Shown piece after piece: positions 17,232 through 30,189 of a stretch of DNA of 64,000 nucleotides. The stretch is from Bin34 sp963422415 (GTDB taxonomy: Bacteria; Chloroflexota; Anaerolineae; Caldilineales; Caldilineaceae): the NCBI GenBank assembly GCA_963422415.1, contig OY729430.1, positions 1,488,001 to 1,552,000 of the forward strand, written 5' to 3'. The first letter of the stretch is position 1. Each line of letters opens with the position of its first letter. Made by a program: the position numbers and the translations under genes. Under the pieces are notes generated by a model. The model was not told where the DNA came from. It ran no database searches and saw only the letters and a list, made by a program, of their open reading frames with translations.

Positions 17232-18083
17232 ATGCAATCCAAGCTGACCACTCAGCAATTGGCCGAATTTCGAGAGCAAGGGTATTTGGCGCTGCCGGCG
17301 CGATTCTCTCAGACGGAAGTGGCGCGCATGCAGGCCGAGGCCGACCATATATTGAATCTGATCATCAATTCGTCCCTTGCTAACCGGCGCCAAAGTCGCC
17401 GCCTGGACATCCGGGCTCTGACGGATCGGCAGTGGATGGTGCGCAAGATCCAGCCCATCAACGATCTGTCTCTGTACCTGTCCGAGATCGCGGCCGACGA
17501 TCGGCTCTTGACTCCTATGCGCCAGATCATGGAGGACGAACCCATCCTGATGGAGGAGAAGCTCAACTACAAGCAACCCGTGTCGGGCCCCATCGGCGAT
17601 CTGGAAGCCAAGACGATGGACGACCGTTTTCCGGTGCACAGCGACTATGCCTACTACAAGGCCCAAAACTATCCCCCGACCATCCTCTCCTCGGCCATTA
17701 CCATGGATGCCTGCCGGGCTGACAGTGGCCCCATTCGTGTATGGCCCGGCACCCACAAGGCGGACTTGGAACACGAGTCCATGGACAACGGCTTGCAGGT
17801 CAAGCCGGATCTGGTGGACTTCCGCGGCGGCGTGGACGTGCTGGCTCCAGCCGGATCCGTCCTGTTGTTCCACGCCTTGCTGATCCACAACTCCGTGGGT
17901 AACACCTCGGGGGCGCCCCGCCGCCTGATGATCTACAGCCATTTTCCCAGCCAGGCCGGCATTGCCCATGACATTCGCAATGGCCCTACGCGCCTGCGCG
18001 AGGCTCCTTGGGAGTGGCAGTATCAGCGCCAGCGGATGCAAGGCATCGTCCAGCCCACGTTTCAGGCCCCGGTGTACGCGTGA
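17232..18083 (+). CDS. Phytanoyl-CoA dioxygenase (PhyH) family protein
   Basis: A 283-residue non-haem Fe(II)/2-oxoglutarate oxygenase. FPVHSDYAYYK gives His136 and Asp138, LLIHNSVGN gives the distal His219, and Arg230/231 in GAPRRLM would bind 2-oxoglutarate. It hydroxylates a small or lipid-like substrate that cannot be named. The ATG at 17232 follows AGGGAG; an earlier in-frame start at 17178 would fall inside the leader hairpin. Related genes are expanded in sponge-associated and marine uncultured bacteria. The next feature downstream is the rrn promoter. Confidence 0.86.
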   Translation: MQSKLTTQQLAEFREQGYLALPARFSQTEVARMQAEADHILNLIINSSLANRRQSRRLDIRALTDRQWMVRKIQPINDLSLYLSEIAADDRLLTPMRQIMEDEPILMEEKLNYKQPVSGPIGDLEAKTMDDRFPVHSDYAYYKAQNYPPTILSSAITMDACRADSGPIRVWPGTHKADLEHESMDNGLQVKPDLVDFRGGVDVLAPAGSVLLFHALLIHNSVGNTSGAPRRLMIYSHFPSQAGIAHDIRNGPTRLREAPWEWQYQRQRMQGIVQPTFQAPVYA

Positions 18084-18121
18084 CAGCGCGAGCCAGTTCA
18101 CGCATCGGAAGGAAATTGGGT

Positions 18122-18150
18122 TTGGTACTTTCGTCTACCTGTGGTATAGT
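18122..18150 (+). promoter_or_regulatory. Candidate rrn promoter
   Basis: TTGGTA and TATAGT are separated by exactly 17 bases, about 107 bases before the 16S 5' end. It is the best sigma-70-like pair between the dioxygenase gene and 16S. It lies just past the dioxygenase stop. Confidence 0.55.
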
Positions 18151-18175
18151 TTCCCTTGTCGCCTTTTTAAGGGCG

Positions 18176-18193
18176 CGGCAGATTAACAACTGA
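18176..18193 (+). repeat. 18-nt leader repeat, copy 1 (before 16S)
   Basis: CGGCAGATTAACAACTGA occurs here and again at 19979-19996 before 23S. The core GATTAACAA is reminiscent of a boxA antitermination element. The following bases (18190-18204) pair with 19843-19857 to close the 16S processing stem. Confidence 0.75.
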
Positions 18194-18256
18194 AGAGTGA
18201 CAAGGCGGGTTAAAAAAAATTAACCTGTCAATTTGATAATTGCACAGGCAAACTCT

Positions 18257-19760
<1,504 letters not shown>

Positions 19761-19874
19761 TTAGGACCCTGGCCGGGGGCCACTGTGGATACAGTCCGTC
19801 CCTCGGACCCAATGTCTTTTGGAATATTGTAAGAACACTCGTCTTGTCACTCTTCAGCGGTTGATTGCCGTTGC

Positions 19875-19948
<74 letters not shown>

Positions 19949-19978
19949 CAGGGTTTCAGACCCGAGGGCCTTGCGCCC

Positions 19979-19996
19979 CGGCAGATTAACAACTGA
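19979..19996 (+). repeat. 18-nt leader repeat, copy 2 (before 23S)
   Basis: Identical to 18176-18193. Here CAGATTAACAACTG (19982-19995) pairs with CAGTTGTTAATCTG at 23038-23051, and GGATATGAGC (20001-20010) with GCTCATATCC (23024-23033), closing the 23S processing stem. Because the 16S-leader copy is the same, it could pair with the 23S trailer too. Confidence 0.75.
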
Positions 19997-20063
19997 GTAA
20001 GGATATGAGCATCTACATTAGATTGATAGATGAGTGCATGCACATTGATGCATGCATAGCAAA

Positions 20064-23002
<2,939 letters not shown>

Positions 23003-23074
23003 GCTTCCTGTCAATCAGGTAGCGCTCATATCCTTTTCAGTTGTTAATCTGTCGAGCCGCAAGTCGAGACAGAG

Positions 23075-23234
23075 GAGTTTGCATACCGAGCGTTTTGTTG
23101 GTGACTAGAGCGGCGGGGGTACACCCGGATCCATCTCGAACCCGGTAGTTAAGTCCGCCAGCGTCGATGGTAGTGCATGGGCGACTGTGTGCAAGAGTAG
23201 GCCGTTGCCAACAAAACGCTCGGTATGCAAACTC
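23075..23234 (+). repeat. 27-bp perfect inverted repeat enclosing 5S rRNA
   Basis: Bases 23075-23101 (beginning GAGTTTGCATACCGAG) are the exact reverse complement of 23208-23234. The inner part is the 5S terminal helix; the rest extends it as a maturation stem. No terminator T-run follows. Confidence 0.9.
23096..23214 (+). rRNA. rrf: 5S ribosomal RNA
   Basis: About 119 nt. CCATCTCGAACCCGGTAGTTAAG-like loop sequence (CCCGGATCCATCTCGAACC... then TAGTTAAGTCCGCCAG) and the 3' part AGAGTAGGCCGTTGCCAAC are typical of 5S. The exact ends are uncertain because the terminal helix continues into a 27-bp stem. Confidence 0.92.
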
Positions 23235-23400
23235 CCAAGTCGTTTCCCGCGATGCCTTGATGGTAGCTTTGCAGGTTGACCCGCAGGCAGCCTAGCACAA
23301 TGGACGACAAGCCTCCACTTGCTGTAGACATAACTGACTTGGCCGGTCTGCAATTCACGGCCTGCCGTTGGCGCGTCTGGAGAGGTAGGCCGTCCCCCTG

Positions 23401-24762
23401 ATGTTGGACGTAGTAGTGCTGGCGGCGGGATTGGGCACGCGCATGCGCTCCCGATCCCCCAAGGTGTTGCATGGTTTGTGCGGGAAACCGCTGTTGCAGT
23501 GGGCGCTTGAGACAGCCCGTTCCGTGCTGGGATCGTCGCCGTTGGTAGTGGTGGGTCCGGATCATGCCGCCATTGCAACCCGCTTTGGGGCACAGGCTCG
23601 ATTCTGTGTTCAACCCCGCCCTCGGGGCACGGGAGATGCAGTGGCGCAATCTCTGCCCCACGTCCTACCCAATGCGAAGCAGGTGTTGATCCTGTACGGA
23701 GACATGCCGTTGTTGCAGGCGGACACGCTGCAACGGCTTGTTGAGTGTCAGGCCCGGCTTGCAGAGCCGGGGACGGCCCTGCTGACCCTCTCTCGCTCTG
23801 AGTCGCAGGGTTTTGGCCGCATCGTGCGGGACGCCCAAGGGAATTTCCGGGAGATTGTCGAGGAACGGAACTGCAGTTCCACACAGCGGGCCATCACGGA
23901 GCTCAATGTCGGTGTATACGTTTTTGACGTTGGTTGGCTACGGCAGGCCGTAGGAGATTTGTCGCTGCAAGCCAATCGAGAGAAGTATCTGACCGACTTG
24001 CCGGGGCGGGCCGTAGCCGAGGGCCACTCGGTACAGACGGTACCGGCGGTAGCGGCAGAAGCCACCGGCGTCAATACGCGCGTGGATCTGGCGACGGCAA
24101 CACGCCGGATGCGAGAACGCATCAATACGGCGCATATGTTGGCCGGCGTCACTTTGGATGATCCCGCCACGGCTTACATCGACGCCGACGTGGCTATCGG
24201 GGCGGACAGCACGATCGGTCCTGGAACTGTGTTGACTGGCGCCACGATCGTGGGTGAAGCCTGCGTGATCGGGGCAGGGACGCATCTACATGACACAAAG
24301 GTAGGACACGGCTGTCATATTCGGGATTCGGTGCTGGAAGGCACCACTTTGGAAGACGACTGTCATGTAGGGCCCTTTGCTCGGATGAGGCCCGGGTCAT
24401 ATCTGGAACGGTCCGTGCATGTAGGCAGTTTTGGAGAGATCAAGAACAGCCGTCTGGGCCCTCACGTGACAATGGGGCACTTCAGCTATATCGGGGACGC
24501 CGACCTCGGGGCTCACGTCAATGTGGGCGCCGGGACTATAACCTGTAATTTTGACGGCGAGACCAAACAGCGGACAGTGGTCGAAGACAGGGCGTTTCTG
24601 GGCAGTGGCACCAAACTGGTTGCTCCTGTCACAGTGGGTCGCGGGGCCCAGACGGGTGCGGGCTCCGTGGTGACACGCGACGTGCCGGCCGCAACCCTAG
24701 TGTATGGGGTGCCGGCGCGGGCGCCGGAGGTTGCAGACGCATCCGACTTGGATGGGCCGTGA
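23401..24762 (+). CDS. glmU: Bifunctional UDP-N-acetylglucosamine pyrophosphorylase / glucosamine-1-phosphate N-acetyltransferase
   Basis: A 453-residue GlmU making UDP-GlcNAc for peptidoglycan. The N-terminal uridyltransferase has LAAGLGTRMRSRSPKVLH at 7-24 and GDMPLL near 100. From ~250 the left-handed beta-helix acetyltransferase shows hexapeptide repeats (IGADSTIGPGTVLTGATIVG), then GPFARMRPG, GEIKNS and VGAGTITCNFDG, the acetyl-CoA site. Both halves are complete. No Shine-Dalgarno precedes the ATG. It is 190 bases after the 5S end, with no clear promoter between. The next gene overlaps its last 11 bases. Confidence 0.95.
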   Translation: MLDVVVLAAGLGTRMRSRSPKVLHGLCGKPLLQWALETARSVLGSSPLVVVGPDHAAIATRFGAQARFCVQPRPRGTGDAVAQSLPHVLPNAKQVLILYGDMPLLQADTLQRLVECQARLAEPGTALLTLSRSESQGFGRIVRDAQGNFREIVEERNCSSTQRAITELNVGVYVFDVGWLRQAVGDLSLQANREKYLTDLPGRAVAEGHSVQTVPAVAAEATGVNTRVDLATATRRMRERINTAHMLAGVTLDDPATAYIDADVAIGADSTIGPGTVLTGATIVGEACVIGAGTHLHDTKVGHGCHIRDSVLEGTTLEDDCHVGPFARMRPGSYLERSVHVGSFGEIKNSRLGPHVTMGHFSYIGDADLGAHVNVGAGTITCNFDGETKQRTVVEDRAFLGSGTKLVAPVTVGRGAQTGAGSVVTRDVPAATLVYGVPARAPEVADASDLDGP

Positions 24763-26047
24763 CGTGTCCGCGGCAACCAGTCTCTCTTGGGCCTTGCTTG
24801 GACTGGTTTGGGCGCTGGCTACGGCTGGCGCCTTCTTCCTCAATGCCGGCGAGATGGCACTGTCTGCCTCGCATCCGCGCAAGGTACGACTCTTGTGTGC
24901 CCAGCGGGTGCCGGCGGCCTTGCGTTTGGAGGGACTGCTGACCAATCCCACCCAGTTTCTGGTGGCCTTCATGTTGGGCAAATCCCTGTTGTTTCTGGGG
25001 ACGGGGTTGGCAGTCATGTGGTGTCTGGACGCTTTGAATTTGGGTGGCCATGTCCAATGGATCCTGTTACTGAGTCTAGGTCTGTGGCTGGCGGCAACGC
25101 AAGTGCTGGGACGAGGCTGGGCGAGACAGGACGAAACGCGCCGCGCCCTATGGCTGTCTGGGCCGGTGCAGGCTGTCAATGGACTGCTGTTTCCCTTGGT
25201 GTGGGGATTGCTGTTTTTGACTCGGCGATGGCAAGGCGGCAAGGAGGAGACCAACGGCAGTGACATGGCCTATCTCAGCGAGGAAGGCCTGCGTCAACTG
25301 ATTGACCTGAACGAAGCCGATACGGAAATCAAGGAATCCGAACGACGCATGATGGCCAGTGTGGTCGAACTGCGGGACACTCTGCTCCGTGAGGTCATGG
25401 TGCCCCGCATTGATATGGTCACTGCCCCCGTGGACCTGTCCGTGCCCGAGGCATTGGACATTATCTTGGCGGGTGGTCACAGTCGCATCCCTGTATATTC
25501 CAAGAATGTGGATTCCGTGGAAGGCATTTTGTATGCCAAGGACGTGCTGAAACTCTACCGGGAAGGCAACCTGGGCATTCCGATTTCCCAAGTCATGCGG
25601 GCGCCGTATTTCGTGCCGGCCAGCAAGAAGGTGGATATCATGCTGCGGGAGTTTCAGTCCAACCGCACGCACATGGCGATTGTGGTGGATGAATTCGGCG
25701 GTACCGCTGGCTTGGTCACCATCGAGGATCTGATTGAGGAGATATTGGGAGAGATACAGGACGAATACGATCATGAATCACCGGAGCTGACCCGCCTGTC
25801 CGAGGATCTGTTTGAATTTGACGCCCGCTTTGACTTGGATGACGCGGCGCGCATTCTGGTCACTGATCTGCCCGTAAAACTGGTCGACACCATGGGTGGC
25901 TTCATTTTTAGCCGGTTGGGGCGCGTGCCCGTTCTGGGCGACGAAGTGGAAAACGGCGACTGGAGCTTCCGCGTGACCCAGATCGAGTCCAGCCGCATCA
26001 AGAAGGTACAAGCCCAACGCATGGCGTTGCCCGAGCCGGGAGACTAG
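24752..26047 (+). CDS. CNNM/CorC-HlyC family transporter (DUF21 plus CBS domains)
   Basis: A 431-residue membrane protein. Residues 1-180 carry three to four hydrophobic segments of the DUF21/CNNM transmembrane domain, starting WALLGLVWALATAGAFFLNA with the short NAGEMALS helix motif. Then come two CBS motifs (MVPRIDMV..., ...VPASKKVDIMLREF) and IVVDEFGGTAGLVTIEDLIEEI, and a C-terminal CorC_HlyC domain. The family is linked to Mg2+/Co2+ export and binds adenine nucleotides in the CBS pair. The ATG at 24752 overlaps glmU by 11 bases; GTG 24764 is an alternative. It is convergent with the Crp-type regulator. Confidence 0.88.
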   Translation: MGRDVSAATSLSWALLGLVWALATAGAFFLNAGEMALSASHPRKVRLLCAQRVPAALRLEGLLTNPTQFLVAFMLGKSLLFLGTGLAVMWCLDALNLGGHVQWILLLSLGLWLAATQVLGRGWARQDETRRALWLSGPVQAVNGLLFPLVWGLLFLTRRWQGGKEETNGSDMAYLSEEGLRQLIDLNEADTEIKESERRMMASVVELRDTLLREVMVPRIDMVTAPVDLSVPEALDIILAGGHSRIPVYSKNVDSVEGILYAKDVLKLYREGNLGIPISQVMRAPYFVPASKKVDIMLREFQSNRTHMAIVVDEFGGTAGLVTIEDLIEEILGEIQDEYDHESPELTRLSEDLFEFDARFDLDDAARILVTDLPVKLVDTMGGFIFSRLGRVPVLGDEVENGDWSFRVTQIESSRIKKVQAQRMALPEPGD

Positions 26048-26124
26048 AGTGTGGGCACATTGTCACCAAGGCAGCGACGCTTCAGTCTGGATCGCGCTGA
26101 CCGACACGCCCTGACACTGCGATC

Positions 26125-26820
26125 CTACGCCATCGGCTCACAGGTGAAAGTCATCAATTCCAGCTGTTTGACATTGTGCACTTCGATCACGCGGTAGCCA
26201 TAGTCAATGATTCCGGCGTTCTTAAGACGGGCCAATTGATTGGACACGGTTTCACGGTATGTGCCCAGTCTCTCGGCAATGGCTTTGTGCGACATGGAGA
26301 CGGGGGCCTGTCCTGATAGAGACTCTCGCATCAGAAGACGGGCCAGACGCGTACGCATCGGCTCATAGGCTTCCAGCTGTTCGTCATACATCTGTTGCTG
26401 CACGCTGATCTGGCTGCGCAGCAAGGCTTCCAACACGTCACGCCAGTTTTGGCTGATGTAGGCAAGGTCGGCCAGCAAATAACAGACGATGGTGGGCGTT
26501 ACGGCCTTGATTTTGTAGGCGGACCAATCGGCAAAGAGTGACGGACTCAGGACAGTGCCGTTTTCAAAGGGCAAGGCAAACAGCTTGCGCCGTTCCGTTT
26601 TGCTTGTCGTCGGATCGCTTTCGAAGGCTTCCACATGCAGGTGACCATCCAGGACGATCACCGTATGATGCAGTGGCTTCGCGTCGCTGGCCAGCAGGCA
26701 GTCTTCATGAATGCGTCGCAACGAAACGATGCGACGGAACCGGACATCGGATCTGCAGAGCTTGGTGACAGAGTCCCAGTTGCATTGGAACTGGGACTCC
26801 TCAATTCCATAACCGATCAT
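26125..26820 (-). CDS. Crp/Fnr-family transcriptional regulator
   Basis: A 231-residue regulator: an N-terminal cyclic-nucleotide-binding-like beta-roll, a dimer helix (QISVQQQMYDEQLEAYEPMR) and a C-terminal winged helix (SHKAIAERLGTYRETVSNQLARLK then GIIDYGYRVIEV). The usual FNR iron-sulfur cysteines are absent. The RPE..RxxS cAMP motif is not visible, so the ligand is unknown. The start at 26820 is favoured over the longer frame (26868) by a strong GGAGGG 8 bases upstream. A perfect palindrome lies in codons 8-17. Its targets cannot be read from the window, though autoregulation is possible. Confidence 0.85.
   Translation of the reverse strand: MIGYGIEESQFQCNWDSVTKLCRSDVRFRRIVSLRRIHEDCLLASDAKPLHHTVIVLDGHLHVEAFESDPTTSKTERRKLFALPFENGTVLSPSLFADWSAYKIKAVTPTIVCYLLADLAYISQNWRDVLEALLRSQISVQQQMYDEQLEAYEPMRTRLARLLMRESLSGQAPVSMSHKAIAERLGTYRETVSNQLARLKNAGIIDYGYRVIEVHNVKQLELMTFTCEPMA
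26771..26799. repeat. 11-bp palindrome inside the regulator's first codons
   Basis: GAGTCCCAGTT and AACTGGGACTC flank a 7-base spacer, 22 bases past the start codon of the Crp-family gene. As DNA it is an operator-like dyad; as RNA it is a strong hairpin in the early coding region. It is unlike the known CRP or FNR half-sites. Confidence 0.7.
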
Positions 26821-26940
26821 CTCGTTGCCCTCCTTCCAACCTAGCTGCAATGCCTGCATTGTAGGCAATCTGGGAAGAGGAGAGGCCGCGGAAACCTTAA
26901 AGCGACATTAAGCTTCGATTCCGCCCTCGCACGGGACCGG

Positions 26941-27657
26941 TCATTGTAGCCCTACGGTGTCTTCCGCCGACCGGGCCAGATATTCCATGGCGGCTGTACG
27001 CCAGCGTCCTCTCTGATGGCTCGGAGTCTCTGCCAAGAATGTCGCGATGGCAGACTCGGCCGAGATGACGTATGAGGAGGTCGCCAGCGTTTGCCAGGCC
27101 GCCGCGGTGCGTTGCACCTCGACAGGATCAATGTCGGACAGGAACGTGCCGCATTGGATACCATAGGTGGTCAGGGCGGCGCGGGCGGACCACTCCGGCA
27201 TGGATCCTGTAGCTAGACTGGCGATCTCCTGGGTGCTGGCCATCTTCAAGACATGGGCAAAGGCTTCCAACAGGGCCGGGTTGGCCAGCTGCGTGACCAA
27301 CTGTGCGGCGCGGGCGAAATGATGATCTCCCATCAGCACCGCAATACCGACCAAGTCCATATTGGTGGGGTGGTCAGCCACCACTTTGAAACGATGGATG
27401 CATTGGGCCCGGGCCAAGGTTTCCAGCGCAATGGCCAGTTGACAGCGGATTGTCCGATGACGCATGGTATCTCTTCGCGGCAATCCCACAGCTAGGATGA
27501 TGTCGGCAAAAGGAGCTGTCGCGTCCAAGCCGGGGAACAGGTACGAGAACGCCTCGTCTTGAGTGGAATATTCCCGTTGCAGAGCTTGGTGGACAATCTG
27601 CCGTTCCGTCTTGAAAGGCAAGTCCAGCGCCGGATCCGGAAATCCTGAATCAATCAT
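26941..27657 (-). CDS. Divergent polyprenyl-synthase-like protein lacking DDxxD motifs
   Basis: A 238-residue helical protein from the ATG at 27657. IAVLMGDHHFARAAQLVTQL followed by NPALLEAFAHVLKMASTQEI closely resembles the segment of trans-isoprenyl diphosphate synthases that follows the first Asp-rich motif (VGDYLFARA..., then GEI). The place of DDxxD reads VVADHPTNMDLV and no second DDxxD is seen. It is also shorter than the usual ~320 residues. So it looks like a catalytically lost or regulatory relative, or a small subunit. It is divergent from guaB and 120 bases upstream of the Crp-type gene. The family call is inferred from this one block. Confidence 0.5.
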   Translation of the reverse strand: MIDSGFPDPALDLPFKTERQIVHQALQREYSTQDEAFSYLFPGLDATAPFADIILAVGLPRRDTMRHRTIRCQLAIALETLARAQCIHRFKVVADHPTNMDLVGIAVLMGDHHFARAAQLVTQLANPALLEAFAHVLKMASTQEIASLATGSMPEWSARAALTTYGIQCGTFLSDIDPVEVQRTAAAWQTLATSSYVISAESAIATFLAETPSHQRGRWRTAAMEYLARSAEDTVGLQ

Positions 27658-27762
27658 GGCTTGGTTTTGGCATAGTCTGTGTCCCGGTGGCAAAACGCCT
27701 GCATTGAAGGGGAAGGGCTCTGCAGCAGGAGATTTGCACTGCTTGCCTGCAAGTCCAGAGTA

Positions 27763-27768
27763 TATAAT
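27763..27768 (+). promoter_or_regulatory. Candidate -10 box for guaB
   Basis: A consensus TATAAT lies 57 bases before the guaB ATG in the divergent region. No convincing -35 is found at 16-18 bases upstream (TGCTTG at 17). Confidence 0.4.
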
Positions 27769-27825
27769 TCCGCACTGTACCCTTCCCCCGGCATAATCCA
27801 CTCCTTCCGGCTCCGTTGAAATCCC

Positions 27826-28890
27826 ATGAACTTCGCATCTTCCATCCCTTTGGGTCTCACCTACGATGATGTTTTGCTCATCCCCCGACGCTCTCGGATT
27901 CGCTCTCGTCTGCAGGTGGATTTAAGCACAAGACTCACGCGCACTCTATGTCTGGACGTGCCTGTGATTGCGGCTAATATGGATTCCATTTGCGAATCGG
28001 ACATGGCCATTGCCATGGCGCGGCTGGGAGGCATAGGCATAATCCACCGCTTTTTGACTTCGCAGCACCAAGCCGCGGAAATCGCCTTGGTGAAAGAGTG
28101 CGGGGCCAACCTGATGGTGGGAGCTGCCATCGGGACCGACCATGATGTGATGGACCGTATAGAGGCTTGCGTGCAGGCCGGCGCGGACGTGTTGGTCTTG
28201 GACATTGCACATGGCCACTCCGAACATGCCCTGGAAGGTGCGCGCAGCTGCAAGGCTGCCTTTCCTGCAGTAAGTCTCATCGCGGGCAATGTAGCCACCG
28301 CGGCCGGGGCTCTGGACCTGGTGGATGCCGGGGCGGACGCCATCAAGGTAGGCGTGGGGCCCGGTGGAGTCTGCACAACGCGCCAGGTCACGGGGGTGGG
28401 CGTGCCCCAGCTGACCGCTCTGCTTGAGGTCAGCCAGACCGGCATCGACGTGCCCATCATCGCGGACGGCGGCATTCGCTCTGCCGGAGATGTCGCCAAG
28501 GCCTTGGCCGCCGGAGCGGATTCGGTCATGTTGGGCAGCATGCTGGCCGGCACGAGGGAGAGTCCAGGCGAATTGGAACAATCCTCGGTAGGCTTGGTCA
28601 AGCGGATTCGGGGCATGGCCTCCCAGGAAGCAGTGGAGAATCGAGCTCTGCGACACGGAGAGATTCTGGATGCGGAATACTTTGAAGGTCGCTCCCCCGA
28701 AGGCGTGGAGAGCTTTGTGCATTACAAGGGCACGGTAGACAAGATCATCAAGTCCTTGATGGGCGGCGTCAAAAGCGCCTTCAGCTATCTGGACGCGGCG
28801 GACATCCAGGAATTCAAGGCCAACGCCTCGTTCATGCGCGTGTCTCCTGCAGGCCTCCAGGAAGGTACGCCGCATATTGCGTCAAGCTGA
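27826..28890 (+). CDS. guaB: IMP dehydrogenase/GMP reductase family protein without CBS domains
   Basis: A 354-residue barrel, versus about 490 for usual IMPDH, because the CBS pair normally inserted after the HR(F/N) strand (here IIHRFLTSQHQAAEIA, 72-86) is absent. The catalytic loop GPGGVCTTR (178-186) carries Cys183. IADGGIRSAGDVAKALAAGA (212-231) binds phosphate. The C-terminal PEGVESFVHYKGTV and FMRVSPAGLQE are IMPDH-like rather than GMP-reductase-like. The mobile flap is short and has Glu284-Tyr285 where Arg-Tyr is expected. It probably makes XMP from IMP for GTP synthesis, but GMP reductase activity cannot be excluded. The ATG has no Shine-Dalgarno. Confidence 0.8.
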   Translation: MNFASSIPLGLTYDDVLLIPRRSRIRSRLQVDLSTRLTRTLCLDVPVIAANMDSICESDMAIAMARLGGIGIIHRFLTSQHQAAEIALVKECGANLMVGAAIGTDHDVMDRIEACVQAGADVLVLDIAHGHSEHALEGARSCKAAFPAVSLIAGNVATAAGALDLVDAGADAIKVGVGPGGVCTTRQVTGVGVPQLTALLEVSQTGIDVPIIADGGIRSAGDVAKALAAGADSVMLGSMLAGTRESPGELEQSSVGLVKRIRGMASQEAVENRALRHGEILDAEYFEGRSPEGVESFVHYKGTVDKIIKSLMGGVKSAFSYLDAADIQEFKANASFMRVSPAGLQEGTPHIASS

Positions 28891-28917
28891 CGCGGGCCGT
28901 GTGCGTGGCAAGGACCA

Positions 28918-29874
28918 CTAGATGTCTTCGGCTTTCGGCAGCAGAGTCTCAAGCAGCTGGTTGAGCGAAGCGTCATCATAAAAGTGCAGGATGACGCGAC
29001 CCGCCCCGTTCTGTCGGCGTTGAATGCGGACTTTCGTCCGTAGCTGCACACGCAACTGCCTTTCAATCAGACTTAATTCGTCCACGACGTGGGGCTCGGG
29101 TGGAGGAGACGTTGCCGTAGCGTCGTCGGCCGCTGTTTGGTGGGAACGGGATTGCCATCCTGCCAGAAAAGCCTCCTCGGTTTGACGTACCGTAAGGTCT
29201 TCGGCGAGAACTTTGTGCAAGGCTTGGACTTGGTCGTGTGGCGTAGGCCAAGAGAGGATGGTGCGGGCGTGCCCCACCGTGATTTTCTCGCGGGAAAGTG
29301 CGTCCTGAACGGGTTCGGGCAGGCTAAGCAGTCGGATTGCATTGGTCACGGCCGACCGGCTGCTGCCCATGGCCGCTGCAATTTGGGCATGGGTCAGGTC
29401 ATGGTGTGTGGACAGGTGCAGGAAGGCCGTCGCCTGTTCCAGCGGGGACAAGTCAGCTCGCTGCAGATTTTCCACCAAGGCTAGGATCAGGGCCTCTTGC
29501 GCGGAGGCGTCCCTGACGAGGGCCGGTACCGAAAGCAGACCGGCCAGCTGCGCGGCTCTCCACCGCCGTTCGCCGGAAATCAGTAGATACTTGCCCGGGG
29601 CCTCGGGATTGGGCTGTACCACCAAGGGCTGCAACAGACCGGAATCCCGAATGGATTTGGCCAAGGCTGCAATTTTTTCCTCGTTAAAGTCTTGGCGCGG
29701 CTGCTGGAGATTGGGCTTGATATGGAGGACGGGTATCTCGACCAGTGTCTGGCCCGTGGGCTGTGTTTCGTCGGGAGACGACGCAATCTCCTCTTCCGCC
29801 GAACTGAACAAGGCGTCTAGGCCGCGCCCCAACCCAAAACCTCGTGAGACGCGCTTGTCAGCGGAGACGGACAT
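28918..29874 (-). CDS. parB: Chromosome partitioning protein ParB
   Basis: A 318-residue ParB/Spo0J. It starts after the Arg/Lys-rich RVSRGFGLGRGLDALF, then IKPNLQQPRQDF, the CTP-binding GERRWRAAQLAG, and a helix-turn-helix (LTHAQIAAAMGSSRSAVTNAIRLL) that binds parS. The C-terminal dimer domain is VILHFYDDASLNQLLETLL. The ATG at 29874 is preferred over the longer frame from 29934. It loads onto parS as a CTP-gated clamp and works with ParA, encoded upstream on the same strand. I did not find a convincing parS palindrome in the window. Confidence 0.93.
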   Translation of the reverse strand: MSVSADKRVSRGFGLGRGLDALFSSAEEEIASSPDETQPTGQTLVEIPVLHIKPNLQQPRQDFNEEKIAALAKSIRDSGLLQPLVVQPNPEAPGKYLLISGERRWRAAQLAGLLSVPALVRDASAQEALILALVENLQRADLSPLEQATAFLHLSTHHDLTHAQIAAAMGSSRSAVTNAIRLLSLPEPVQDALSREKITVGHARTILSWPTPHDQVQALHKVLAEDLTVRQTEEAFLAGWQSRSHQTAADDATATSPPPEPHVVDELSLIERQLRVQLRTKVRIQRRQNGAGRVILHFYDDASLNQLLETLLPKAEDI

Positions 29875-30189
29875 GGTACGCAGTTGGATTCCTGTGCTGT
29901 GATAAGCCGCGGGCCTATTCTTTTCAAGAAACAAAGCTTGGGGATCGGAACATGCCTGTGTTTTTCGATGACACTTGACTACACGTTGCGATCCTGACCT
30001 GGACTGTCAAGTCGTCACGGCAACCCAGTCCACGGATGCAGGAGGCGGGGGTGAACACCGACACTATCGGGTGACAGACAGAAACAGGCCCGATCAGGAT
30101 ATCATGTTATCCATCTCTTTGGCATTCGGTCCTCCGGCAACTCTAGACCCTAGGCCCTTGAACCACAGGGCGACCGACGCCGGGCTTCC
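29875..30189. other. 315-bp gap between parA and parB
   Basis: parA and parB are usually adjacent or overlapping; here 315 bases without a gene separate them. The stretch holds a parB promoter candidate (29899-29927) and otherwise nothing recognisable. It has no parS-like TGTTTCACGTGAAACA. Confidence 0.5.
29899..29927 (-). promoter_or_regulatory. Candidate parB promoter
   Basis: On the minus strand, TTGAAA and TATCAC are separated by 17 bases, placing the start of transcription some 15-20 bases before the parB ATG. Confidence 0.45.

Noticed and set aside
29875..30189. parS site between parA and parB
   Set aside because: No sequence close to TGTTTCACGTGAAACA was found; the nearest TGTTTTTCG stretch lacks symmetry.
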